In this document: positions 17,743 to 26,637 of the stretch, in pieces
Layout of the letters: each line of letters begins with the position of its first letter
Numbering within the stretch: the first letter of the stretch is position 1
Assembly: GCF_003952665.1 (NCBI RefSeq)
Contig: NZ_CP017946.1
Location: forward strand, 2,480,001 to 2,544,000
Reading direction: 5' to 3'
DNA from: Bosea sp. Tri-49
GTDB lineage: Bacteria; Pseudomonadota; Alphaproteobacteria; Rhizobiales; Beijerinckiaceae
DNA length: 64,000 bases
Made by a program: the position numbers and the translations under genes
The notes under the pieces: model-generated
Databases searched by the model: none
What the model was told of the DNA's origin: nothing
The model's input: the letters and a program-made list of their open reading frames with translations, nothing else

Positions 17743-18639
17743 TCAGTTCTTCGAGAGGTTGATGCCGGGCTCGCCGATCATGTTGTTGTCGAGCCCCCAT
17801 TTCTTGAAGATCGCCTCATACGTGCCGTTCGCCTTGAGCGCCTTGATGCTGGCGAGCAGCACCTCGCCCAGCGGCGAGCCCTTCGGCACCACCGCGCCCT
17901 GGAACAGGTCCTGGAAGCCGTTGGCCTTGCCGACCGCGGCGAGCTCGAGATCGCCCTTGGCCTGCTGGACGAAATAGGTCAGCGGCGCCTGCGATGAGAA
18001 GAAGCCGTCGGAGCGCCGCGAGCGGACCGAGAGGATCGAGGTCGGCTGGTCGGTGAAGGACATCACCTCCAGCGCCGGCTTGCCCTCGGCTGTACACTTC
18101 TCGGCCTGCGCCTTGATCACCTTCTCGGCCGAACCGGCCGACATCACCGCGATCTTCTTGCCGCAGGTGTCGTCGAGGCTGGCGATCGCCTTCGGATTGC
18201 CCTTCTGGACCGCAAAGATCACGTATTCGCGGACATAATCGACGAAATCATTCGACTCCTGGCGCGACTTGAAGTCGCCGACCGGACCCATGGCGAACTG
18301 GTAGCGGCCGGAAGCGATGCCGCTCAGCGCCGCGGCGAGCCCGCTCACCGTCGCATGCTCGATCTTGACCCCGAGAAGCTGGCCGATCGCATCAGAGAGC
18401 TCGGCGGCCGCGCCGGTCATAGTCTTGGCGTCGGTGACGATCTCATAGGGCGGGAAGGAGCCGTTATTGACCGAGATCATCTTGCCGGCCGTCCGGATCG
18501 CCTCCGGCAATTTGGCACGCAGGGCCTCGTCGACCTTCTGCTCGGGAATCTTGATGCTGGCATCCTGGGCGAAGGCTGGGCCTTGCAGGAGCACCGCAGC
18601 CAGCGCGGCGGCTCCGGCGAATTTCACGATCATGTTCAT
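17743..18639 (-). CDS. ABC transporter periplasmic solute-binding protein (family 3)
   Basis: 298 residues with a clear signal peptide ending ...LLQGPAFAQDA. The mature protein has the two-lobed amino-acid-binding pattern (SVNNGSFPPYEIVTDAKT, YQFAMGPVGDFKSRQE, KKIAVMSAGSAEK). It lies downstream of the amidohydrolase gene and upstream of the permease. The bound solute is unknown; the coupled nitrilase-like enzyme suggests an amide or nitrile-containing or amino-acid-like compound. Confidence 0.9.
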   Translation of the reverse strand: MNMIVKFAGAAALAAVLLQGPAFAQDASIKIPEQKVDEALRAKLPEAIRTAGKMISVNNGSFPPYEIVTDAKTMTGAAAELSDAIGQLLGVKIEHATVSGLAAALSGIASGRYQFAMGPVGDFKSRQESNDFVDYVREYVIFAVQKGNPKAIASLDDTCGKKIAVMSAGSAEKVIKAQAEKCTAEGKPALEVMSFTDQPTSILSVRSRRSDGFFSSQAPLTYFVQQAKGDLELAAVGKANGFQDLFQGAVVPKGSPLGEVLLASIKALKANGTYEAIFKKWGLDNNMIGEPGINLSKN

Positions 18640-18684
18640 GGCGACGTTCCCTTTTTTCGTTGTCGGTGAATTGGCGGCCCGCTC

Positions 18685-19476
18685 TTAGGCGGCGAGCTCG
18701 GGGCCGGCGAAGCGGCGGTTGGCGAGGACCGGCAGCGCCGCACGCGCCGCGGCGATGCGGGCCGGATCGATGTCGGCATAGATCAGCGTTGGAGCCTCGC
18801 CGGCGCGGGCGATTGCGACGCCAAGCGGGTCGATCACCATGCTGGCGCCGATATTGCGCGGGCCGCATTCGCCGGTAGCGACGACATAGCAGGTGTTCTC
18901 CAGCGCGCGGGCGGTGACCAGCACATCCCAATGCGCCTCCTTGCCGAGACCACGGACCCAGGCAGCCGGCAGCAGCAGCACATCGGCGCCATCCAGCGCG
19001 AGGCGCCGGGCGAGCTCGGGGAAGCGGACGTCGTAGCAGGTCATCAGCCCGCATTTCAGGCCGGCGATCTCGAGCAGCGGCGGCACTTCCGTGCCGGGCT
19101 CGACATTCGTCGATTCCAGCGCCGAGAAGGCGTCGTAGAGATGGAGCTTGCGATAGGCGGCGGCGATGGCGCCGTCGCGAACCGCGACATGGATATTGAA
19201 GACGCGGCCCTTGCCGTTCGGCACATGGATGCAGAACAGGGTCGTCAGCGCCGAGCCTTTGCTGGCGGCCAGGACGCCCTGCATGAACGGGCCGTCGAGC
19301 GGCTGCGCCGTCTTCAGCACGATGTCTGGGTCGGTGATGTCGCGGGCCAGGATGCCCTCCGGCAGCAGCAGGAGATCGGCCCCGGCGGCCTTCGCCTCGC
19401 CCATCAAGCGGATTGAGGTAGAAAGATTCTCCTGCCACTCGCGGCTGACGGCGAATTGTCCGAGCGCGGCTTTCAT
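18685..19476 (-). CDS. Carbon-nitrogen hydrolase (nitrilase superfamily)
   Basis: 263 residues. The catalytic Glu-Lys-Cys triad is seen in LLLPEGILA, AYRKLHLYD and GLMTCYDVRFPELARR. The superfamily hydrolyses amides, nitriles or carbamoyl groups; the compact size fits an omega-amidase or amidohydrolase. The ATG at 19476 overlaps the stop of the upstream gene by one base (TGATG), pointing to coupled translation. Cytoplasmic. Its substrate is probably imported by the transporter genes that follow. Confidence 0.9.
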   Translation of the reverse strand: MKAALGQFAVSREWQENLSTSIRLMGEAKAAGADLLLLPEGILARDITDPDIVLKTAQPLDGPFMQGVLAASKGSALTTLFCIHVPNGKGRVFNIHVAVRDGAIAAAYRKLHLYDAFSALESTNVEPGTEVPPLLEIAGLKCGLMTCYDVRFPELARRLALDGADVLLLPAAWVRGLGKEAHWDVLVTARALENTCYVVATGECGPRNIGASMVIDPLGVAIARAGEAPTLIYADIDPARIAAARAALPVLANRRFAGPELAA

Positions 19477-20447
19477 CAATGGGCTCCTTCCAGAGCGGGT
19501 GCGGCCGGGAACAGGGTCTCGGGCGTCAGGTCGGTGTCGGCGAGGTTCTGGATGCGCAGCTGCTCGATGAACGCGGCGATCATCCCCCGGTTCGCGGCAA
19601 GCCCGCTCGCATTCCAGCTCTCGGGCAGATCATGCCCGCTGCGCACCAACTCGTCGATCAACCAGGGCGTGGTGTCAGCATAGCGGCGGCGCTTCTCCAG
19701 CCAGACGCGCTGGCTTTCGTCGAGCAGATCGCTGAGCGCCTGCGGCAGCCAGGGCTCGCGGGCTGCAAGCTCGGGCTTGAGGCCGATGATGTGCATGCCG
19801 GGCACGAAGCCGACCTTGGCGAAGTAACCGCGCTCGGCGGCCCGGACGTCCGGGAGCAGCGCCCGGAAGCGCGAGCCCTTCGCGAAGAAGCCCTGCGGCA
19901 TGAACGGCATCAGCACGGCCGCGATCTCGCCGGCAGCGAGCAGGTCGAGCAGCGGCGGCTGGCCGGGCAACGCCTCGATCCGGCCCGGCCGAGCATAGCG
20001 CCCGACGCGATCGATGATCGGATGATCGGCGGCGAGGCGGCTGACCGCCCAGAAGGCGTCGTCGATGCCAAGCCCGGCAGCGGCCATGGCGGCGCGCGTC
20101 CAGGTGTTGCCGGAATCCTGCCAGCCGGCGATGCCGATGCGCTTGCCGCGCAATTCCTCGAAGGAGGTCAGCTTGCTCTCGGCCGCCGCGACGACGCAGC
20201 GATGGCGGAAGCCGCGCATGATGAAGTTCGGGATGCCGACGACGCCGGTCTCGCCGCGGGCGCGGCCGGTGGTGTAGCGGCTGAACGAGATCTCGCTGGC
20301 GTCGAAACGCGGGTCGCTGGCGAAATCGTCAGGCAGCGCGGCGAGGCGTTCGATCTTCAGCTGGAAGCGGTCGGAAGCGAGATCGCCGAGCAATAGCGGC
20401 GTGATGAAGTCCCAGTCGCGCAGGGCCAGCCGGATCACAGGTTTCAA
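19476..20447 (-). CDS. NMT1/4,5-dihydroxyphthalate decarboxylase-like substrate-binding-fold protein, no signal peptide
   Basis: About 323 residues from the TTG at 20447, which has a GAGG-type site upstream. An alternative TTG at 20513 lies inside the ATCAATTGAT palindrome and is less likely. It starts with VIRLALRDWDFITPLLLGD and has SFEELRGKRIGIAGWQDSGNTWTRAAMA, which matches periplasmic-binding-protein-like folds such as Pht5 or nitrate/taurine binding proteins. There is no signal peptide or lipobox, so it may act in the cytoplasm as an enzyme or sensor. First gene of the operon with the nitrilase. Confidence 0.75.
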   Translation of the reverse strand: MKPVIRLALRDWDFITPLLLGDLASDRFQLKIERLAALPDDFASDPRFDASEISFSRYTTGRARGETGVVGIPNFIMRGFRHRCVVAAAESKLTSFEELRGKRIGIAGWQDSGNTWTRAAMAAAGLGIDDAFWAVSRLAADHPIIDRVGRYARPGRIEALPGQPPLLDLLAAGEIAAVLMPFMPQGFFAKGSRFRALLPDVRAAERGYFAKVGFVPGMHIIGLKPELAAREPWLPQALSDLLDESQRVWLEKRRRYADTTPWLIDELVRSGHDLPESWNASGLAANRGMIAAFIEQLRIQNLADTDLTPETLFPAAPALEGAH

Positions 20448-20508
20448 GCCATCGCCTCGCTGCAGATAAACCTTGGACAGCGACGAGATTAAATGTTCAT
20501 TTGACCTG

Positions 20509-20518
20509 ATCAATTGAT
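20509..20518. promoter_or_regulatory. Palindrome between the divergent MocR and amidohydrolase operons
   Basis: ATCAATTGAT is a perfect 10-bp palindrome 32 bp before the MocR start and 62 bp before the preferred start of the divergent operon. Its location suits an operator for the MocR protein. MocR sites are often direct repeats, so the protein bound is uncertain. Confidence 0.4.
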
Positions 20519-20549
20519 ATTACGTTCCTGAACATTCATTTTTGATTCG

Positions 20550-21887
20550 ATGATCGACGAACCCGACGCCTCCTGGCTGGCAAACCGCCTGACACAGCGC
20601 ACCGCGCGCGGCATCGCGCTCGATCTGAGCCAGCTGATCCGCTCCGGCCTGCTGCCGGTCGGCATGCGGCTGCCGACAGTGCGCGAGCTCGCCTTTCGGC
20701 TCGGCGTCAGCCCCGGCACCGTCTCGGAAGCCTGGAGCGAGCTGAAGCGGCAGAAGATCGTCTCGGGGCGCGGACGCGGCGGCGCCTGGGTCAGCGGCGA
20801 CAATGCGACGCCGCGGCCGACGCGGATGGCGAGCGTCGCCGATTTCGGGCCGGATGCGCTCGACCTCTCGCTGGCAGTTCCGGACGCCGCGCTGATGCCA
20901 CCCCTAGCCGAGGCCTTGGCGCAGGCAGCAACGGCGGAAAACCTCAACAGCTATGAGCGCACGCCGATCCTGCCGGCACTGCGCGATGCGGTGGCGCCGC
21001 ATTGGCCCTACAGACCGGATGCCTTCCTCGCCACCAATGGCGGCTACAACGCTGTCTACTCGGTATTGCACGCGACCGTCCTGCCCGGCTCCTGCATCGC
21101 GATCGAGGATCCGACCGCGATGCGGCTGCTCGACATCATCGAGGACCTCGGCGCCGAGATCCTGCCCGTCGGCCGCGACGCGCAAGGCCCCCTGCCCTCG
21201 GAGCTCGCAGCCGCGCTGGAGCGGCGGCCCTCGGCCTTCATCTTCCAGCCGCGCACCCATTCGGTGACGGGCCAGCATGTCAGCCCAGCGCGGCTGGCCG
21301 AGCTCGGCCGGGTCCTCGCCGGCAGCGATACGCTGGTGATCGAGGATGACGGCATCGGCGATGTCTCGATCCACCCACCGATCAGCCTGGGCGTGACGAT
21401 GCCGGAACGGGTCGTGCACATCCGCTCCTTCTCGAAATCGCTCGGGCCGGACTTGCGGATCGCCGTGCTGTCGGCGCCGGCCATGGTGATCCGGCAGATC
21501 CAGTCCTATCGCAGCTTCTCCTCGGGCTGGACCAGCCGACTGCTGCAGGCCGCAACCGCCTGGCTGCTGACCGATGCCGAGACGGGAAAAAAGGTCGCAC
21601 AGGCGCGCGCCATCTATGCCGAGCGCCGGCAGGCGCTGATCACCTGCCTGGGCGAGCGAGGTCTCGCCATGCCGGAAAGCGACGGGTTGTGCATCTGGGT
21701 GCCGGTCGAGACCGAGCAGTTCGCGCTGGTGACCCTGGCGGCGCACGGCATCGCAGTGCTACCCGGCAGCAAATGTGCGGCGAGGCCGACCGAGCATGTC
21801 CGGGTCGCCACTGCGATCCTGGCCGAGGGTTATGAGCGTGTCGCCGACGCTCTGATCAAGGCGGCGCAGCGGGGCGATCAGCGCTGA
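20550..21887 (+). CDS. MocR/GabR-type regulator: GntR helix-turn-helix fused to a PLP aminotransferase-like domain
   Basis: 445 residues. The GntR winged helix (about residues 10-85, LPTVRELAFRLGVSPGTVSEAWSELK) is joined to a fold-type I aminotransferase domain. The PLP lysine is in HIRSFSKSLGPDLRIA. These regulators sense amines or amino acids through PLP (GABA, taurine, ectoine, pyridoxal in known cases). It is divergent from the amidohydrolase/ABC operon and probably its activator. Its last 10 bp overlap the end of the convergent GntR gene. Confidence 0.92.
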   Translation: MIDEPDASWLANRLTQRTARGIALDLSQLIRSGLLPVGMRLPTVRELAFRLGVSPGTVSEAWSELKRQKIVSGRGRGGAWVSGDNATPRPTRMASVADFGPDALDLSLAVPDAALMPPLAEALAQAATAENLNSYERTPILPALRDAVAPHWPYRPDAFLATNGGYNAVYSVLHATVLPGSCIAIEDPTAMRLLDIIEDLGAEILPVGRDAQGPLPSELAAALERRPSAFIFQPRTHSVTGQHVSPARLAELGRVLAGSDTLVIEDDGIGDVSIHPPISLGVTMPERVVHIRSFSKSLGPDLRIAVLSAPAMVIRQIQSYRSFSSGWTSRLLQAATAWLLTDAETGKKVAQARAIYAERRQALITCLGERGLAMPESDGLCIWVPVETEQFALVTLAAHGIAVLPGSKCAARPTEHVRVATAILAEGYERVADALIKAAQRGDQR

Positions 21888-22594
21888 CGCGGTGTCCGCG
21901 TATGGGCCGGCAGCTCCTCATCCTCGAACAGGTCCGGATGCTCGGCGGCAATGCGCGGCAGCGCGTTCAGGATCTCACGCAGATGGATGCGCATCGCGGT
22001 CGCGGCCGTGTCGGCATCACCGGTCTCGATCGCATCGACGATGGCGTTGTGCTGGGTGATCAGCAGCGGGATCGGCGAGGTACCGGGCAAGGAGAGATAG
22101 CGCACCCTGTCGGTCTGGGCGCGGGCACTCTCGACCACCTTGCCGGCATAATCGCAATCGACGATCTCGGCGATGGCCTGGTGGAAGGCCTCGTCCAGCA
22201 CGGTGAAGCCGGAATAGTCATCACGCCCGGCGGCAGCGGCCTGCTCAGCGATCAGGCGACGTAGGCGCGCGACGCCTGCGGGATCGATCAGCCGGCTCGC
22301 AGCTCGCGCCAAGGCGCACTCGACCGCCTCGCGGACGAAGCGGGCATTGGCGACCTCGCGCATCGAAATCTTCATGACATAGGTGCCGCGGCTCGGCAGA
22401 ATCTGCACCAACCCGGCCTCCGAGAGCTTGATGAAGGCCTCGCGCACCGGCTGCCGGCTGACGCCAAAGCGGCCAGCGATTTCCTTCTCCGAGAGCGCCT
22501 CTCCGGGGCGAAGTTCGCTGGCGATGATCGCCTGGCGCAACGCCGCGACGAGCTGCGGCGCGATCGGATCGCGAAGGCGGAGCGAGATGTCCAT
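21878..22594 (-). CDS. GntR family regulator, FadR/FCD subfamily
   Basis: 238 residues. The ATG at 22594 has a GAGGAGT site about 9 bases upstream and gives MDISLRLRDP. The N-terminal winged helix (LSEKEIAGRFGVSRQPVREAFIKLSEAGLV) is followed by an all-helical FCD domain with its His-containing metal pocket (FHQAIAEI, QHNAIVDAIE, MRIHLREI). It normally binds a carboxylic acid. A palindrome ATACCGGTAT lies 33 bp upstream of the start. The target genes are unknown. Confidence 0.9.
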   Translation of the reverse strand: MDISLRLRDPIAPQLVAALRQAIIASELRPGEALSEKEIAGRFGVSRQPVREAFIKLSEAGLVQILPSRGTYVMKISMREVANARFVREAVECALARAASRLIDPAGVARLRRLIAEQAAAAGRDDYSGFTVLDEAFHQAIAEIVDCDYAGKVVESARAQTDRVRYLSLPGTSPIPLLITQHNAIVDAIETGDADTAATAMRIHLREILNALPRIAAEHPDLFEDEELPAHTRTPRQR

Positions 22595-22626
22595 GGGCGC
22601 AACTCCTCGGCCAGCCGGCACAGATT

Positions 22627-22636
22627 ATACCGGTAT
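22627..22636. promoter_or_regulatory. GntR/FCD-type operator candidate
   Basis: ATACCGGTAT is a perfect palindrome of the TATNC-GNATA style typical of FadR/FCD-family regulators. It lies in the 48-bp gap between cobF and the GntR gene, so it suggests autoregulation. Confidence 0.55.
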
Positions 22637-22642
22637 GGTGGC

Positions 22643-23422
22643 CTAACGGCAAACGCCGCCGGTCAGCCCTCGCCGCCTCAGCAGATAGGTGTCCATGATC
22701 CAGCCATTCTCGGCGCGTGCCGCCTCGCGCCTGCGGGCGATCTCATCCGAGATTTCGGCAAGCGGGCCGGAAGCCAGGATTTCCTGCGGCGCGCCGAGAT
22801 AAGCGCCCCACCAGATGTCGAGGTCGGCGGGATCAATCTTCCCGAAAGCCTGCTCGCCGTCGAGCATGACGACGGTGCTGCCGGCGGCGTCGCGGAAGCC
22901 GCCTTCGGCGAGCTTGCGGCCGGTGGTGATGGTGACGGGCTCGCCGATCCGGTTGAGCACCAGCCGATGCGCCGCGGCCAGCGCCTGGACGCTGGTGATG
23001 CCGGGGATGACGTCGTAGTCGAACGCCAGCCCGCGGGCGCGCACGGCCTCGATGATCCGCAGCGTGCTGTCGTAAAGCGAAGGATCGCCCCAGACGAGGA
23101 GCGCGCCGATCTGATCCTCGCCGAGCTCTTCAAGGAACAGCCGCTCATAGCTTTCGGCCAGAGCCGCATGCCAGTCGTCGACGCTGCTGCGATAATCGTC
23201 GCCCGCCGCAGCACGCTTCGGCACGGTGAGCGGCACGGTGCGCCAGCCGTCGCGTTCGATATAGCGCCGGCAGATCTCCTCGCGCAGCTCCCGCAGGGCC
23301 GCCTTCTCGGCGCCCTTGTCCGGCACGAAGACGACATCGGCGGTGTTGAGCGCCTTGATCGCCTGGATCGTCATATGCTCGGGATTGCCGGCGCCAATGC
23401 CGATGATCCTGATCCTGCGCAT
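22643..23422 (-). CDS. cobF: Precorrin-6A synthase (deacetylating)
   Basis: 259 residues. The ATG at 23422 gives MRRIRIIGIGAGNPEHMT, the opening glycine-rich loop of the cobalamin methyltransferase family. GALLVWGDPSLYDST and DVIPGITSVQALAAA are further SAM-binding motifs, and the C-terminus fits CobF. It methylates C1 and removes acetate in aerobic cobalamin synthesis. No other cob gene is in this window. A 53-bp gap separates it from the M20 gene upstream. Confidence 0.9.
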   Translation of the reverse strand: MRRIRIIGIGAGNPEHMTIQAIKALNTADVVFVPDKGAEKAALRELREEICRRYIERDGWRTVPLTVPKRAAAGDDYRSSVDDWHAALAESYERLFLEELGEDQIGALLVWGDPSLYDSTLRIIEAVRARGLAFDYDVIPGITSVQALAAAHRLVLNRIGEPVTITTGRKLAEGGFRDAAGSTVVMLDGEQAFGKIDPADLDIWWGAYLGAPQEILASGPLAEISDEIARRREAARAENGWIMDTYLLRRRGLTGGVCR

Positions 23423-23475
23423 GGGCACCTCTGTTCCGTTAGAGGCGCCGCATAGCACGCAGGAGTATGCGACCG

Positions 23476-24618
23476 CTAACCGAGCAGATTGCGGACCGTG
23501 CGCATGAAGACGCGGGCGCCGGGCGCGATGATAGCGTCAGGGAAGTCGTAATCGGGATTATGCAGCGGCGGGGTGTCGCCGGAGCCGAGCAGGAACATCG
23601 CCGATTTCGAGGAGCGGCCGAACAGGCCGAAATCCTCGGAGCCGCGCTGCGGCGGCGTCTCGCCACGCGCGATGCCCTCCTCGTCGCAAGCGCGACGCAG
23701 ATGCGCGACCGCCTCGGGATGGTTTTCGCAGTGATGGAAGACGTCGTGGTAATCCATCGCCACCGAGAGCCCGCCGGCGGAAGCGGCCTCGCGGACCAGC
23801 GCCTCGGCCTCGGCGCAAAGCGAGCCCATCAGCCCATCGTTCAGCGTGCGCAGCGTCGCCCAGAGCTCGGCGTGGCCGGGCGTGATGCCGAAGGCCGGTT
23901 CCCCCATGCTGGCATGGGTGACGGTGACGAGGCGGTAGTTGCCCTCAAGGGCACCGCCCGGGCCGAGCGCAGTCAGTTCCGGCATCAGGCGAGCGAGCGC
24001 CTTCATCGGCGAGACCGCGTGTTCCGGCGTCGCGGCATGCGAGGTATGGCCGGTCAGCACGATCTTCAGCCCGCGCGAGGCGCAATTGGCCGGCCCCTCC
24101 GAAATCCGCACAGAGCCCAATGGCAGGCCGGGCTTGTTGTGCAGCGAGAACGAGAAGTCGGGCGCGATCTCGGGGAATTTCGGGTCGGCGATTACCGCGG
24201 CTGCCCCTGCCCCGGTCTCCTCCGCCGGCTGGAAGAGGAGGATAGCGCGCCCGCGCTGCGGCCGCTGGCGGCCGAGTCCGCGCGACAGGGCCGCGACCGT
24301 GGTCATATGGCCGTCATGGCCGCAGAGATGCCCCTTGCCCGCGACCTGCGACGAATGCGGCACGCCGGAAAGGTCCTCGATCGGCAGAGCGTCGAGCTCG
24401 CAGCGGATCAGCACGGTCGGGCCGGGCTCGGCACCTTCATAGATCGCAGCGACGCCATGGCCACCGAGATCGGTGACGATGCGGTCGGGCGCGCTCGGCT
24501 CAAGGAAGCCGACGATCGCCTTTGCCGTCTCGCGCTCCTCACCGGAGATCTCCGGCGCACGATGCAGGGCATGGCGCAGCTCGATCAGCTCGACCATGTC
24601 GGAATTGGTGAGAAACAT
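23476..24618 (-). CDS. M20 family amidohydrolase (hippurate hydrolase-like)
   Basis: 380 residues. Metal-binding motifs are LCGHDGHMTT (His-Asp-Gly-His), PAEETGAGA and the C-terminal RGSEDFGLFG. The order of motifs fits the M20D group that includes hippurate hydrolases, N-acyl-amino acid amidohydrolases and indole-acetyl-amino acid hydrolases. It cleaves an amide to give an amino acid and an acid, in the cytoplasm. It is preceded by the topoisomerase gene with 101 bp between them, so it may have its own promoter. Confidence 0.88.
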   Translation of the reverse strand: MFLTNSDMVELIELRHALHRAPEISGEERETAKAIVGFLEPSAPDRIVTDLGGHGVAAIYEGAEPGPTVLIRCELDALPIEDLSGVPHSSQVAGKGHLCGHDGHMTTVAALSRGLGRQRPQRGRAILLFQPAEETGAGAAAVIADPKFPEIAPDFSFSLHNKPGLPLGSVRISEGPANCASRGLKIVLTGHTSHAATPEHAVSPMKALARLMPELTALGPGGALEGNYRLVTVTHASMGEPAFGITPGHAELWATLRTLNDGLMGSLCAEAEALVREAASAGGLSVAMDYHDVFHHCENHPEAVAHLRRACDEEGIARGETPPQRGSEDFGLFGRSSKSAMFLLGSGDTPPLHNPDYDFPDAIIAPGARVFMRTVRNLLG

Positions 24619-24719
24619 GCGTGGCGCTTCCTCGGATGATTTGCTCCGAGCATCACCAGCGCGCCGGCTGGTTCAACCCCCGGCGACGCCAGGCCGAGGC
24701 AGACGGTCATGCATTCCGC

Positions 24720-25742
24720 TCACGCCGCCAGCAATCCCAGCGCCCGCTCAATGCGCGAGCAGCCGCCGCGGCCGCGCGCTTTGCGATAGGCGCGGCTGAG
24801 GCGGCCGCTGGCATAGGCATCGACGACGATGGCGTGGACATAGCTCTTGCGCACCACGGCAGGCGTGTTGACCAGCCGCTCGGCGATGGCGCGCATGATG
24901 TCGGCGAGCTGGCGCTTGCGGCCACGCTCGCTGGCGGCGATGTCGGTCGAGAGCAGCAGCTCGGCGGCGGCGGCATTGGCTGCGAGCATGCGCAGGTCCT
25001 TGCTCGACACCGGCAGGCCGGACGCCTCCTTCAGATAAGCGTTGATGTCGGCCGCGTTGATCGCGGCGACTGGGCCTCCCTCGGCGCAGTACTGGAACAG
25101 GCGCTTGCCGGGCAAGGTCTTCAACCGCGTCAGGGCACGGGCAAGCGGGGCGTCGTCACGCCCGCAGGCGACGTCCTTGCCGCCCTTGCCACGGAAGGAG
25201 AGCGCGACATGCCTGCCGTCGACGGAGACGTGGCGCTTGAGCAGGGTTGAGGCGCCATGGCTACCGTTGGTGCGGGCATAGACCTCGTTGCCGACGCGGA
25301 TATGGCAGCGATCGATGATCGCGGCAGCGCAGGCGAGCGCCTTGGCGCGTGTCAGCGTGCGATCCTTCAGATCGGCAGCGATGCGCTCGCGCAGTTTCGG
25401 CAGCGCGTCGATCAGGCGGCCGAGGCGCTTCAGCTTTCGGCGCTCGCGCACCTTCTCCCAATCGGGGTGATAGCGGTGCTGGATACGCCCGGCGTCGTCG
25501 CGGCCGGCCGCCTGGAGGTGGGCGCGCGGATCAGCGGCGATCAGCACATCCTGGTAGGCCGGCGGGATCGCCAGTGAGCGGATGCGGGCGAGCGTCTCGT
25601 CATCGGTGATCCTGCCGCCATCGGCATCGCGATAGCCGAAATTGCGGCCGACCCTGACGCGGCGGATGGTGAGGTCATCGACGCTGACGCGGCGCAGGCG
25701 GCCCTTGCTCGCTGCGGCGCTTCCCTTGCCCTTCGTGACCAT
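24720..25742 (-). CDS. DNA topoisomerase IB (poxvirus/eukaryotic-like)
   Basis: 340 residues, the normal bacterial TopIB size. The N-terminal region (SLAIPPAYQDVLIAADPRAHLQAAGRDDAGRIQHRYH) and the catalytic domain are present: RVGNEVYARTNGSHGASTLLKRH, the KDLR segment (usually KDFRTW) and the nucleophile Tyr in AVVRKSYVHA. It relaxes supercoils by a 3'-phosphotyrosine intermediate. It is a single gene between the M20 gene and the ABC transporter, with no link to either visible. Confidence 0.9.
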   Translation of the reverse strand: MVTKGKGSAAASKGRLRRVSVDDLTIRRVRVGRNFGYRDADGGRITDDETLARIRSLAIPPAYQDVLIAADPRAHLQAAGRDDAGRIQHRYHPDWEKVRERRKLKRLGRLIDALPKLRERIAADLKDRTLTRAKALACAAAIIDRCHIRVGNEVYARTNGSHGASTLLKRHVSVDGRHVALSFRGKGGKDVACGRDDAPLARALTRLKTLPGKRLFQYCAEGGPVAAINAADINAYLKEASGLPVSSKDLRMLAANAAAAELLLSTDIAASERGRKRQLADIMRAIAERLVNTPAVVRKSYVHAIVVDAYASGRLSRAYRKARGRGGCSRIERALGLLAA

Positions 25743-25802
25743 CAGCGCCTCCGCAGCTCGACCGGCTGCGGAGGAATGCGGGACGTGGCCGGATGTTCCA
25801 GC

Positions 25803-26633
25803 CTAGCGCTTCGCCCGCGCCACGATCTGCGTCGGGTTGACGAAGCGCAGCGCGATGATGAGCCAGATCAGCGTCGTCACCATGTAGATCACCGCCATGG
25901 CGTCGATCGACTGCACGGCGCGCACGCCGGCGGCGAAGACGGCGTAATAGAGCGCGACGACCAGGGTCTGGCTGGTCGGGCCGGCCGTGAGGAAGGTCAG
26001 CTCGAACATCGCGATCGTGCGGACCAGCACGAGCAGCAGCGCGGCGAGGATGCCGGGCATCAGCAGCGGCAGCAGCACGTAGACGAAGAGCTTGAAGGTG
26101 TTGGCGCCGAAGACGCGCGCCGCCGCCTCGATCTTGGTGTCGATCTGCTCGATGAACGGGATCATCACCAGGATGACGAAAGGCACCGTCGGCACGAGAT
26201 TAGCGAGCACCACGCCCGACATCGAGCCGGCGAGGCCGGTGCGGTAGAGCACGGTCGCGAGCGGGATGCCGAAGGTGATCGGCGGAACCAGCAGCGGCAG
26301 CAGGAAGAGCAGCATCACCAGCTTCTTGCCGGGGAAATCGCGCCGCGCCAGCGCATAGGCAGCGGGTACGCCGATCAACCCTGACAAGAAGACGACGAGG
26401 AAGACGATCTGGAAGGTGACCGTGAGCACGTCGCCGAGCTGGAACTCGCTCCAGGCGGCGCCATACCAGCGCGTCGTCCAGCCATCCGGCAGCCAGGAGC
26501 GCAGCCAGCGTGTCGAGAACGAGCTCGTCACCACCGCCGCGATCATGCCGAACAGGTTGACGATGAAGAAGCCGATCAGCGTCCAGTTGGCCGCGGCCCA
26601 GAGCTTGGTGGAAAGGCGGGTGTCCTTGACCAT
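25803..26633 (-). CDS. ABC transporter permease (spermidine/putrescine-type), second
   Basis: 276 residues with about six membrane helices. The ATPase-docking loop reads EAAARVFGANTFKLFVYVLLPLLMPGI. It is 4 bp after the other permease gene. The pair matches the POPT-type permeases (PotC-like). The transported solute is discussed at the binding protein. Confidence 0.9.
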   Translation of the reverse strand: MVKDTRLSTKLWAAANWTLIGFFIVNLFGMIAAVVTSSFSTRWLRSWLPDGWTTRWYGAAWSEFQLGDVLTVTFQIVFLVVFLSGLIGVPAAYALARRDFPGKKLVMLLFLLPLLVPPITFGIPLATVLYRTGLAGSMSGVVLANLVPTVPFVILVMIPFIEQIDTKIEAAARVFGANTFKLFVYVLLPLLMPGILAALLLVLVRTIAMFELTFLTAGPTSQTLVVALYYAVFAAGVRAVQSIDAMAVIYMVTTLIWLIIALRFVNPTQIVARAKR

Positions 26634-26637
26634 CGGA

